From assembly GCA_003599625.1 (NCBI GenBank), contig QZIU01000035.1, forward strand, positions 1-35,744: a DNA stretch of 35,744 nt, read 5' to 3'. The position numbers and the translations under genes are program-made. The first letter of the stretch is position 1; each line of letters begins with the position of its first letter. Below, one piece after another: positions 29,981-35,533 of the stretch. The notes under the pieces were generated by a model. That model was not told the origin of the DNA. It saw only the letters and a list, made by a program, of their open reading frames with translations, and did no database searches. This stretch comes from Candidatus Parcubacteria bacterium (GTDB taxonomy: Bacteria; Patescibacteriota; Minisyncoccia; UBA9983).

Positions 29981-30670
29981 TTAAAAAAATTTAGCCCTCT
30001 TTTTTCTCCACTCTTCTATCTTCTTATGATCCCCCGATTTGAGGATCTTCGGGATGGAATACTTTTTGCCTTTAAATTCGAATATGTCCGGCTTGGTGTA
30101 AAGCGGGTAGCCGGAGACGTACCGCTCTTCTTCCAGCGATTCTTCTTTGCCAAGCACTCCCGGAATTTGCCTGGAAACTGAGTCTGCCACGACGGCAGCC
30201 GGAAGCTCGCCGCCGGTTAAAATATACGGCCCGATAGAAACTTCTTCCACGCTTACCCCAAGAGCGGGTATTATCTTTTTTATCCTCGCGTCAATCCCCT
30301 CATATCTTCCGCAAATCATTATGATATTGTCGTATTTTTTCGCCCAATCCCGCGCCAATTTTTTATTAAATTGTTTTCCGCCTGGAGAAAAAATGATGAT
30401 TTTTGTTTTCCTAAGTTTTGAGCTTTGAATTTTGAGCTTAGAACTTAAAATTGAACCGATTGTATTGACAATCGGTTCAATTTTAAGAACCATCCCCGGC
30501 CCGCCGCCAAACGGCTTGTCATCCACCTTCTTATGCTTATCTTCCGCAAAGTCTCTTAAATTATGCAAATTTACTTCCACGAGCCCGCCCTTCCGAGCCC
30601 GACCCAAAATGGAAGAATTGAAATATTCTCTTAAAACTTCGGGAAAAATTGTTATGACATCGAATCTCAT
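29981..30670 (-). CDS. trmD: tRNA (guanine-N1-)-methyltransferase
   Basis: 229 residues, SPOUT (trefoil-knot) methyltransferase that makes m1G37 with S-adenosylmethionine. Family marks are FDVITIFPEVLREYFNSSILGRA, DDKPFGGGPGMVLKIEPI, ICGRYEGIDARI, and the knot SIGPYILTGGELPAAVVADSVSRQIPGVLG. Residues ~69-88 (NTIGSILSSKLKIQSSKLRK), placed between EPIV and the conserved TKIIIFSPGGKQFNK, are encoded by a 20-bp foldback and a short repeat. They appear longer than usual for the family. The gene follows khpA. The usual neighbours rimM and rplS are absent. Confidence 0.95.
   Translation of the reverse strand: MRFDVITIFPEVLREYFNSSILGRARKGGLVEVNLHNLRDFAEDKHKKVDDKPFGGGPGMVLKIEPIVNTIGSILSSKLKIQSSKLRKTKIIIFSPGGKQFNKKLARDWAKKYDNIIMICGRYEGIDARIKKIIPALGVSVEEVSIGPYILTGGELPAAVVADSVSRQIPGVLGKEESLEEERYVSGYPLYTKPDIFEFKGKKYSIPKILKSGDHKKIEEWRKKRAKFF
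30412..30487. repeat. 20-bp perfect foldback plus AAGCTCAAAA repeats inside trmD
   Basis: Positions 30444-30463 and 30468-30487 are exact reverse complements (20 bp, 4-nt loop ATTG). The arm beginning CTTAAAATTGAACC includes the codons of the conserved LKIEPIV. Next to it, 30412-30443 holds imperfect GAGCTTTGAATTTTGAGCTT repeats. All of it is translated within TrmD. Confidence 0.85.
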
Positions 30671-30695
30671 TTTAAATGTTTACACTATTGGCAAA

Positions 30696-30733
30696 AGAAA
30701 ACCCCTTCCGCCAGGCGGCGGATGGGGTTTTCT
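30696..30733 (-). terminator. khpA terminator with TCCGCC/GGCGGA stem
   Basis: AGAAAACCCCTTCCGCC (30696-30712) pairs with 30717-30733 with one mismatch around AGGC. A T-rich run follows on the minus strand (GGGGTTTTCTTTT). The inner stem is the same TCCGCC/GGCGGA palindrome found elsewhere in the window. Confidence 0.75.
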
Positions 30734-30746
30734 AACTAAAATCAAA

Positions 30747-31049
30747 CTATATTTTCAAATCGTCCATAGCCTGATCAACGCTCTTCACCGGTCTGGTGCT
30801 ACCTTCCGGCTCTTCAATCTTAAGATTGACTCGAGCATTGTTCTTCATGCCAACAACTCTCAAAAGAGTTCTGATGGCCTTGGCCGTGTTGCCGCTTCGT
30901 CCGATAATCTTTCCCATATCGGCGGGATCAGTTTTGAGAGTTATAAGAACTCCCATTTCGTCGACCTTTCGGTCAACTTTCACCGCTGAAGGGTTATCAA
31001 CGAGCGCTTTGACGACGTACTCAAGAAATTCCTTATCTCTTTCAGCCAT
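30747..31049 (-). CDS. khpA: KH-domain RNA-binding protein KhpA
   Basis: 100 residues with one type II KH domain. The GKIIGRSGNTAKAIRTLL segment (about residues 55-72) carries the GxxG loop that clamps single-stranded RNA. KhpA works with KhpB in Gram-positive bacteria and affects cell-wall growth; here only KhpA is in view. It is typically encoded between rpsP and rimM/trmD, and that order holds here except for rimM. The C-terminus is extended by ~20 residues (EEPEGSTRPVKSVDQAMDDLKI) over the ~76-residue usual length. It has its own consensus promoter. Confidence 0.93.
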   Translation of the reverse strand: MAERDKEFLEYVVKALVDNPSAVKVDRKVDEMGVLITLKTDPADMGKIIGRSGNTAKAIRTLLRVVGMKNNARVNLKIEEPEGSTRPVKSVDQAMDDLKI

Positions 31050-31113
31050 TTTATTGTGCTCTATCGCTTATTTTTTATAATCCGCAGTTCGACCGCGTCT
31101 GCATCGTGGTTCT

Positions 31114-31141
31114 ATTATATACGAAAAAAGCCCTTTGTCAA
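31114..31141 (-). promoter_or_regulatory. Consensus khpA promoter overlapping the rpsP terminator
   Basis: On the minus strand a perfect TTGACA (31136-31141) and a perfect TATAAT (31114-31119) are 16 nt apart. The -35 lies inside the terminator hairpin of rpsP, and the terminator's T-run lies in the spacer. Confidence 0.85.
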
Positions 31142-31161
31142 TACCTATTGACAAAGTGGCT
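31124..31161 (-). terminator. Rho-independent terminator of rpsP
   Basis: On the minus strand an 11-bp stem (CTTTGTCAATA with its complement), extended by GCC/GGC across a one-base bulge, is followed by TTTTTT (31129-31124). It lies 12 nt beyond the rpsP stop. Confidence 0.85.
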
Positions 31162-31172
31162 ATACTACAGGA

Positions 31173-31550
31173 TTATTTTGCCGCTTCGGCTGGTTCCGCG
31201 ACCGGTTTTTCTTCCGCTTTTGGTTCGGCAGCAACGCTTTGAGCAACTTCCGCTCCGGTTTTAGTCGGTTCTTCCTTCTTGGGCTGAGACGGCAAAACAT
31301 TAATCTTAGGCCCTTTTATAACTTTTTCCCTTACCAAAAGATTGTGGACGGTGTCCGAAACTTGGGCTCCTTTGGTTATCCAGTCTTTTATTTTGTCGCC
31401 GGAGAGCTTTATCTGATCCTTCTGGGCGTTATAAAAGCCAAGCACTTCTATGGCTTTTCCGCTTGAAGCGGCCCTTCGGGAATCGGTCAAAACAACCCTG
31501 AAGGACGGGTCATGCTTCTTGCCTACCCTGTGAAGTCTTATCTTTAACAT
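31173..31550 (-). CDS. rpsP: 30S ribosomal protein S16
   Basis: 125 residues from ATG 31550. The open frame runs further upstream to 31676, but that part is not S16-like and lies beyond the promoter, and the true start MLKIRLHRVGKKHDPSFRVVLTDSRRA is typical. The S16 domain fills the first ~82 residues. A ~43-residue tail rich in Ala, Glu, Lys and Pro (KKEEPTKTGAEVAQ, EPKAEEKPVAEPAEAAK) follows, which is longer than in most bacteria. S16 binds 16S rRNA during small-subunit assembly. An extended -10 (TGC-TAGTAT) 7 nt before the ATG indicates a leaderless transcript. It is divergent from miaB. Confidence 0.95.
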   Translation of the reverse strand: MLKIRLHRVGKKHDPSFRVVLTDSRRAASSGKAIEVLGFYNAQKDQIKLSGDKIKDWITKGAQVSDTVHNLLVREKVIKGPKINVLPSQPKKEEPTKTGAEVAQSVAAEPKAEEKPVAEPAEAAK

Positions 31551-31557
31551 AATGAGA

Positions 31558-31586
31558 ATACTAGCAGATAAAAATAAAGTTGGCAA
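31558..31586 (-). promoter_or_regulatory. rpsP promoter, leaderless
   Basis: On the minus strand TTGCCA (31581-31586), a 17-nt spacer and TGC-TAGTAT (-10 at 31558-31563), then 7 nt to the ATG at 31550. Confidence 0.7.
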
Positions 31587-31603
31587 TAAGAGCGAACCGT
31601 ACG

Positions 31604-31632
31604 TTGAAAAAACCGCCGAAAAATAATAGACT
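31604..31632 (+). promoter_or_regulatory. miaB promoter, possibly leaderless
   Basis: TTGAAA (31604-31609), a 17-nt spacer and TAGACT (31627-31632) are followed 8 nt later by ATG 31641. It is divergent from the rpsP promoter; the two -35 boxes are 17 nt apart. Confidence 0.5.
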
Positions 31633-31640
31633 CTTTTATT

Positions 31641-32936
31641 ATGGATAAATATTTGATTACCACCTTCGGATGCCAAGCCAACATGGCCGATTCCGAGAAA
31701 ACGTCTTGGGTAATGGAAAATGCCGGCTATAAAAAGGCCGTGGATGAAAAGGATTTACTCTCCGCGAAGAATCCTATATTGATCTTCAACACCTGCTCCG
31801 TCCGTCAAAAAGCGGAGGATAGGATCTTCGGCCTGAATAAAAAAACCGAGTTATTCAAAATTCAAAATTCCAAATTGAAAATTATCTTGACGGGTTGCAT
31901 GATGCACTACAAAGAAGAAGAGCTGAAGGAACGGCTTCCGTTTTTCGATCATTTCGTGGATATTAAGAATATCGATACGCTTCCAAAATTCATTGGTCAC
32001 AGAAATGAGCTTAAAAAAACAAATGTGACCACTGGATTGCGATCGCAATCCAGTGGTAAGATTTTGGGTCGCGGAGAAAGTCTGATCAAACGGAAGACTT
32101 CCAAAGTTTCGGCTCTTATTCCCATCTCGCATGGCTGCGATAATTTTTGCACTTATTGTATTGTGCCGCTGGCCAGAGGAAGAGAAATTTCAAGGCCGGT
32201 TGAACAAATTTTGAGCGACGTCAAAAAAGCGGCAGATGGCGGGGCGAAAGAAATTTGGCTTTTGGGGCAGACGGTGAATAGCTATAAAAAAACGGTCAAT
32301 TTCGCCGACTTGTTAAGACTTGTAAATGCAATTCCGGGCGACTTTTGGATTCGCTTTACTTCCCCGCACCCGAAAGATTTTTCGGACGATTTGATTAAAG
32401 CGATGTCGGAATGCGAAAAATTCGCTCATTACATAAACCTTCCCGTCCAATCCGGCAACAACACGGTTTTAAAAAGAATGGGCAGACCTTATACGGTGGC
32501 GCGCTACAAAAAGCTTGTCAAAAAAATTCGCCAAGCCATGCCCGACATCGCCATCTCAACGGATGTGATAGTCGGCTTCCCCGGCGAAACAAGAAAACAA
32601 TTCGAAGATACGAAAAAATTATTTGAGGAAATAAAATTCGATATGGCTTTTCTTTCCGAATACTCTCCCCGCCCCAAAACCGCCGCCGCCAAAGCCTTCA
32701 AAGACGATGTGCCTCACAAAGAAAAAGAAAAGCGCAAAGATGAGATCAATGAGGTATTAAAAAAGACCTCTTTAGAAAACAACAAAAAACTTATCGGCAA
32801 AACGGTAAAAGTTTTAAACGGGCGCACGGAAGGCAATAAGCCAATTGGAATCGAAGGCAACCAGCCCAAAAATAAATTCGCCTTAGCAAAAATTACAAAA
32901 GCAAACACATGGAGTTTAAAAGGAAAATTATTGTGA
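31641..32936 (+). CDS. miaB: tRNA-2-methylthio-N6-dimethylallyladenosine synthase
   Basis: 431 residues, radical-SAM methylthiotransferase. The N-terminal domain has TFGCQANMADSEK, then FNTCSVRQKAEDR and TGCMM, whose cysteines bind the auxiliary cluster. The radical-SAM cluster motif is CDNFCTYC near residue 165, followed by GGAKEIWLLGQTVNSY and the typical INLPVQSGNNTVLKRMGRPYT and STDVIVGFPGETRKQF. A short C-terminal TRAM-like part follows. It adds a methylthio group at C2 of i6A37. Two repeat-derived segments lie in frame: residues ~71-82 (LFKIQNSKLKI) and ~130-139 (the 30-bp palindrome). Its 3' end overlaps miaA by 28 nt, which fits their consecutive reactions at A37. Confidence 0.96.
   Translation: MDKYLITTFGCQANMADSEKTSWVMENAGYKKAVDEKDLLSAKNPILIFNTCSVRQKAEDRIFGLNKKTELFKIQNSKLKIILTGCMMHYKEEELKERLPFFDHFVDIKNIDTLPKFIGHRNELKKTNVTTGLRSQSSGKILGRGESLIKRKTSKVSALIPISHGCDNFCTYCIVPLARGREISRPVEQILSDVKKAADGGAKEIWLLGQTVNSYKKTVNFADLLRLVNAIPGDFWIRFTSPHPKDFSDDLIKAMSECEKFAHYINLPVQSGNNTVLKRMGRPYTVARYKKLVKKIRQAMPDIAISTDVIVGFPGETRKQFEDTKKLFEEIKFDMAFLSEYSPRPKTAAAKAFKDDVPHKEKEKRKDEINEVLKKTSLENNKKLIGKTVKVLNGRTEGNKPIGIEGNQPKNKFALAKITKANTWSLKGKLL
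31851..31886. repeat. TTCAAAA heptamer repeats inside miaB
   Basis: ATTCAAAATTCAAAATTCC-type tandem copies followed by a complementary-looking TTGAAAATT encode LFKIQNSKLKII just before the conserved LTGCMM. The same heptamer in the opposite sense occurs in leuS at 10049-10083. Confidence 0.7.
32028..32057. repeat. 30-bp perfect palindrome with GCGATCGC core inside miaB
   Basis: The sequence from ACCACTGGATT to AATCCAGTGGT is identical to its own reverse complement over 30 bp. The centre is GCGATCGC (32039-32046), the octamer known in cyanobacteria as HIP1. It encodes TTGLRSQSSG and lies in the linker before the radical-SAM domain. Because it is a palindrome, the opposite strand encodes the same peptide in one frame. 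Confidence 0.9.
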
Positions 32937-33913
32937 TTCTCGGCCCGACGGCGAGCGGGAAAAGCGAGTTGGGGGTAAAGTTAGCCAAAAAAATCGGGGG
33001 TGAAATTATTTCGGCCGATTCTCGGCAGGTGTATAAAGGGCTAAACATAGGAAGTGGTAAAGTTGATGGCCGGTGGATTATTGAGAGTTTAAATAAAAAA
33101 CAATTCAGAAAACTCAAAAGTCAAAAGTCAAAAGTCAAAAGTACAACTCAAAATTCAAAAGTTTTTAAATACAAGGGCGTATCACACTATTGCATTGATT
33201 ATGTTAGCTCGAAAAAAATCTATACCGTGGTTGACTTTAAAAAATGCGCCGAAGAAGCGAAAGAGAAAATTTTCGCCGGAAATAAAATTCCGATTATCGT
33301 CGGCGGAACAGGATTATATATTCAGGCGATCGTGGACAATATTGTCCTGCCAGAGGTAAAGCCGGACTGGAAACTAAGAAAGGAATTGGAGAAAAAAACG
33401 GCAACGGAAATGTTTGAAATGCTTAAAAAACTTGATCCGGAAAGAGCCAAAACCATTGATCCGAAAAATCCCCGACGTCTGATCAGAGCGATAGAAATAG
33501 CAAAATCCTTAGGTTCCGTGCCAATTACGCGTTACGGATTACCTGTTACGGGTTACGATTTTCTTCAAATCGGAATTAAATTACCGGATGAAATTCTTAA
33601 AAAGAATATCGAAAAAAGAATCAAAAAAATGCTGAATCCGCCGGCAGGCGGAGGGCTGGTCGCCGAAACGAAAAAATTAAAAAAATCCGGTTTGACATGG
33701 AAGCGAATTTACGAGTTTGGCTTTGAATACAAATATCCGGCCATGTTTTTGCAAAAGAAAATAAGCAAAGAAGAGATGCTTTCGAAAATGATTGCTGAAA
33801 ACTGGCAATACGCCAAACGGCAAATGACTTGGTTTAAGAGAGATAATAGGATCGAATGGATTGAAGACACAAAAGAAGCGGAAAAAATGGCGAAAGATTT
33901 CCTGAAAAAATAA
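32909..33913 (+). CDS. miaA: tRNA dimethylallyltransferase
   Basis: 334 residues. P-loop GPTASGKS is at residues 12-19, followed by SADSRQVYKGLNIGSGK (35-51), the conserved GVSHYCID near 90, GGTGLYIQAIVDN, NPRRLIRAIEIA and AKRQMTWFKRD near the end. It transfers a dimethylallyl group to N6 of A37 in tRNAs reading UNN codons; MiaB then methylthiolates it. Three repeat-derived segments lie in frame at about residues 66-87 (KLKSQKSKVKS), 205-218 (ITRYGLPVTGYD) and 243-249 (NPPAGGG). The start at 32909 overlaps miaB by 28 nt and gives the usual N-terminus. Confidence 0.96.
   Translation: MEFKRKIIVILGPTASGKSELGVKLAKKIGGEIISADSRQVYKGLNIGSGKVDGRWIIESLNKKQFRKLKSQKSKVKSTTQNSKVFKYKGVSHYCIDYVSSKKIYTVVDFKKCAEEAKEKIFAGNKIPIIVGGTGLYIQAIVDNIVLPEVKPDWKLRKELEKKTATEMFEMLKKLDPERAKTIDPKNPRRLIRAIEIAKSLGSVPITRYGLPVTGYDFLQIGIKLPDEILKKNIEKRIKKMLNPPAGGGLVAETKKLKKSGLTWKRIYEFGFEYKYPAMFLQKKISKEEMLSKMIAENWQYAKRQMTWFKRDNRIEWIEDTKEAEKMAKDFLKK
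33111..33166. repeat. AAAAGTC heptamer array inside miaA
   Basis: Four tandem copies of CAAAAGT followed by ACAACTCAAAATTCAAAAG encode the lysine/serine-rich KLKSQKSKVKS stretch between KVDG and KYKGVSHYCID. In typical MiaA proteins only a short loop separates these blocks. Confidence 0.85.
33523..33559. repeat. ATTACG/GTTACGG repeat inside miaA
   Basis: Imperfect copies of GTTACGGATTACCT encode ITRYGLPVTGYD after GSVP. They are of the same word family as 8501-8538 (leuS) and 22455-22555 (intergenic). Confidence 0.65.
33637..33652. repeat. TCCGCC-GGCA-GGCGGA hairpin inside miaA
   Basis: A perfect 6-bp palindromic stem with loop GGCA, translated as NPPAGGG. It is the same stem as at 8685-8700, 27801-27814 and 30707-30722. 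Confidence 0.7.
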
Positions 33914-33936
33914 AAGCCCCTTGATGTCGGGGCTTT
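33913..33936. terminator. Bidirectional terminator between miaA and the HD gene
   Basis: AAAGCCCC (33913-33920) pairs with GGGGCTTT (33929-33936) across an 8-nt loop. A T-rich run follows on the minus strand (TTTTATTTTTT) and a short one on the plus strand. It sits directly at the miaA stop. Confidence 0.75.
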
Positions 33937-33967
33937 ACCACTTTATTTACCTAAGACCGGGAAAAAA

Positions 33968-34609
33968 CTAGCAAAGACCATCCACTTCTTGATTAAGCCT
34001 CTCGAAAAATTTCTCCATGAAATTGTGCCGACTCTCGGCCATACGCCCACCCTCTTCAGTCTGCATTTTATCTTTCAAATGTCTTAATTTCGCCAAGTAT
34101 TCCCGATAAGGAGTGTCCTCCCTCGAGTATTCTTCGGTTTTTTCTAAGTCCACATTCTTATTGTGCAATCTCGCCCCGTGCTCTCCGGAAAAGAGGAAAG
34201 CCCTGCCTATTCCCACCGCCCCCATGGAATCAAGCTTGTCAGCATCAAAAAGTATTTTAGCCTCGAGGGTTTTTGGACTCTTGTTTCCTCTGAATCTATG
34301 AGTCTGTATGCAATGACTAATCTCTTCTATCGCATCTTCTTTAAGACCATGGCGCTCCAAAATCTTTCTTGCCATAATGGCTCCTAACTCCGCGTGGCAA
34401 ACCTTGCCGCAACTCTCGCCCTCCTCGCGCCTAGCTATGTCATGCAAAATTGCGGCCAGTCCTATAATATTAAGGTTGGCATCCACTTTTTCTCCTATCC
34501 GCAAAGCCAATTTATAGACCCTTTCAGTATGATCCCAATCGTGACTGCCTTTGGATCTAGACAATATTTCAATCGCTTCTCTTTTTATAGAATCAAAATG
34601 ATTTTGCAT
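33968..34609 (-). CDS. HD-domain phosphohydrolase
   Basis: 213 residues. Metal-ligand motifs of the HD superfamily are in order: H26 in DWDHTERV, HD in AAILHDIARREEG (near 53-54), CHAELGA with a histidine, HCIQTH, and Asp in ILFDADKLDSMG. This fits the small single-domain bacterial HD hydrolases (YedJ-like), which cleave phosphate esters, often nucleotides; the substrate is unknown. The start ATG at 34609 overlaps the upstream P-loop ORF by 25 nt and lies at the edge of a GC-rich palindromic element. Confidence 0.9.
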   Translation of the reverse strand: MQNHFDSIKREAIEILSRSKGSHDWDHTERVYKLALRIGEKVDANLNIIGLAAILHDIARREEGESCGKVCHAELGAIMARKILERHGLKEDAIEEISHCIQTHRFRGNKSPKTLEAKILFDADKLDSMGAVGIGRAFLFSGEHGARLHNKNVDLEKTEEYSREDTPYREYLAKLRHLKDKMQTEEGGRMAESRHNFMEKFFERLNQEVDGLC

Positions 34610-35007
34610 TTGAAAATTTTGCGGGGGTACAAGGAATCGGTCACAAGTATTTTTCTGCTGAAAAATCTTGCGACCCCGCCTCGCGCCGCCGCGCTCCGGC
34701 TTTCGATTCCTCTCGGGTAAAATTTTTCAAATTCTTCAGGTTTAAGTTTGGGAAGTTGTTCTTTAGGTAAATTCATAGATTGACTAAGTAGGTCTCCAAA
34801 TCCCAGTACTCTGGCATTAAATCCATCCTTGGTTAGGGCTTTTGCCAAGTAGTCCTTACCAGTTGCGTTTAAGCCGGCAAATACAATGGTGGGGTTTAAG
34901 CCTCCTACTCTATGTTCAGCTTCAACATTTGGTTCTATAACAACTGCGGTTCTACTGCCTAATTGTTCAAGTCTGAATTCGGATTCCTTGTGGCGATTGT
35001 TTTGCAT
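34585..35007 (-). pseudogene. P-loop (adenylate-kinase-like) protein with replaced C-terminus
   Basis: 140 residues. The N-terminal ~95 residues carry a P-loop-like FAGLNATGKDYLAKAL (residues ~43-58; Asp where Ser/Thr is usual) and GFGDLLSQSMNLPKEQLPKLKPEEFEKF. This suggests a small nucleotide or dephospho-CoA/adenylate-type kinase. From about residue 96 the frame reads through the GC-rich palindromic element at 34609-34731 (RGIESRSAAARGGVARFF...), and the remaining kinase fold (lid and C-terminal helices) is missing. It is probably a disrupted gene; a short functional product cannot be excluded. It starts 2 nt after the stop of the 35010 gene, so they form an operon. Confidence 0.6.
34609..34731. 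repeat. GC-rich palindromic element (about 120 bp) at the end of the P-loop gene
   Basis: The ends form an imperfect inverted repeat: TTTGAAAATTTT...AGGAATCG on the left (34609-34639) and its complement on the right (34704-34731). Inside, GGTC-CAAG-ATTTTT pairs with AAAAAT-CTTG-GACC across a CTGCTG loop (about 34639-34675). It is followed by a very GC-rich stretch with CGCG-CCGC-CGCG. Base composition differs sharply from the AT-rich surroundings. No transposase is present. Confidence 0.65.
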
Positions 35008-35009
35008 AA

Positions 35010-35471
35010 TTATCCTCCCACGATTTTAAAGTAATAATTTCTGGTTTCCACGTTCATCTTTTTATATTTGAATTTTTCTTTTTTAAAATACTTACCTGTA
35101 ACTCGTTGAGATATTTCCACTAAAGGTTCAAAGTTATCTTGGTCGTAATTGACATACTCGGCTGGAAAATGGGGAACATGTAACTTATTGATTTGGGCTT
35201 CTACTTCAGTTAATATTTGTTTTTGAGTGAGAAAGTCGATAAACGAATTTATTTTTTGAACAAAATCTTTTCCAATTTTGCAGGCTTGTTCATTTGTCTT
35301 AGCTAGTTTTAGATTTTTCACTATTTCTTGATATTCTTTTTGCAGTTGTCTAGCCTCCTGATAGGAGCCGTGTTTGTATATCAGGTACATTTGTCCTGAG
35401 ATATATTTTTGGTATGCTTTACCAGCAATTTTATTATTTGCTGCATTCACATTGATAACAGGAATGTACAA
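35010..35471 (-). CDS. Hypothetical protein, helical
   Basis: 153 residues from a TTG at 35471; a start at the Met near residue 28 is also possible. No family recognised. The middle (residues ~35-100: YQEARQLQKEYQEIVKNLKLAKTNEQACKIGKDFVQKINSFIDFL) is probably helical, perhaps coiled-coil. The C-terminal part is basic and rich in Tyr and Lys (TGKYFKKEKFKYKKMNVETRNYYFKIVGG), as if it binds nucleic acid. No signal peptide or membrane span. It heads a short operon with the P-loop gene and HD gene. Composition is AT-rich like other accessory genes here. Confidence 0.6.
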   Translation of the reverse strand: MYIPVINVNAANNKIAGKAYQKYISGQMYLIYKHGSYQEARQLQKEYQEIVKNLKLAKTNEQACKIGKDFVQKINSFIDFLTQKQILTEVEAQINKLHVPHFPAEYVNYDQDNFEPLVEISQRVTGKYFKKEKFKYKKMNVETRNYYFKIVGG

Positions 35472-35501
35472 TCTTAAAAAGAGACTTGATTTTATTTGAT
35501 T

Positions 35502-35533
35502 AAAAAGCTCCTCACGAATGAGGAGCTTTTTTT
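35502..35533 (-). terminator. Terminator overlapping the end of the CCA-adding enzyme gene
   Basis: A perfect 13-bp stem (AAAAAGCTCCTCA with its complement, 35502-35514 and 35519-35531), loop CGAA, with T-runs on both sides. The stop codon (35512-35514) lies inside the stem. Confidence 0.9.

Noticed and set aside
31551-31676. 42-residue N-terminal extension of S16
   Set aside because: It covers the rpsP promoter and overlaps the miaB start; the S16 family begins at MLKIRLHRVG (31550).
33111-33166. CRISPR-like array in the AAAAGTC repeats
   Set aside because: Units are 7 bp without spacers and lie inside the miaA frame; no cas genes are in the window.
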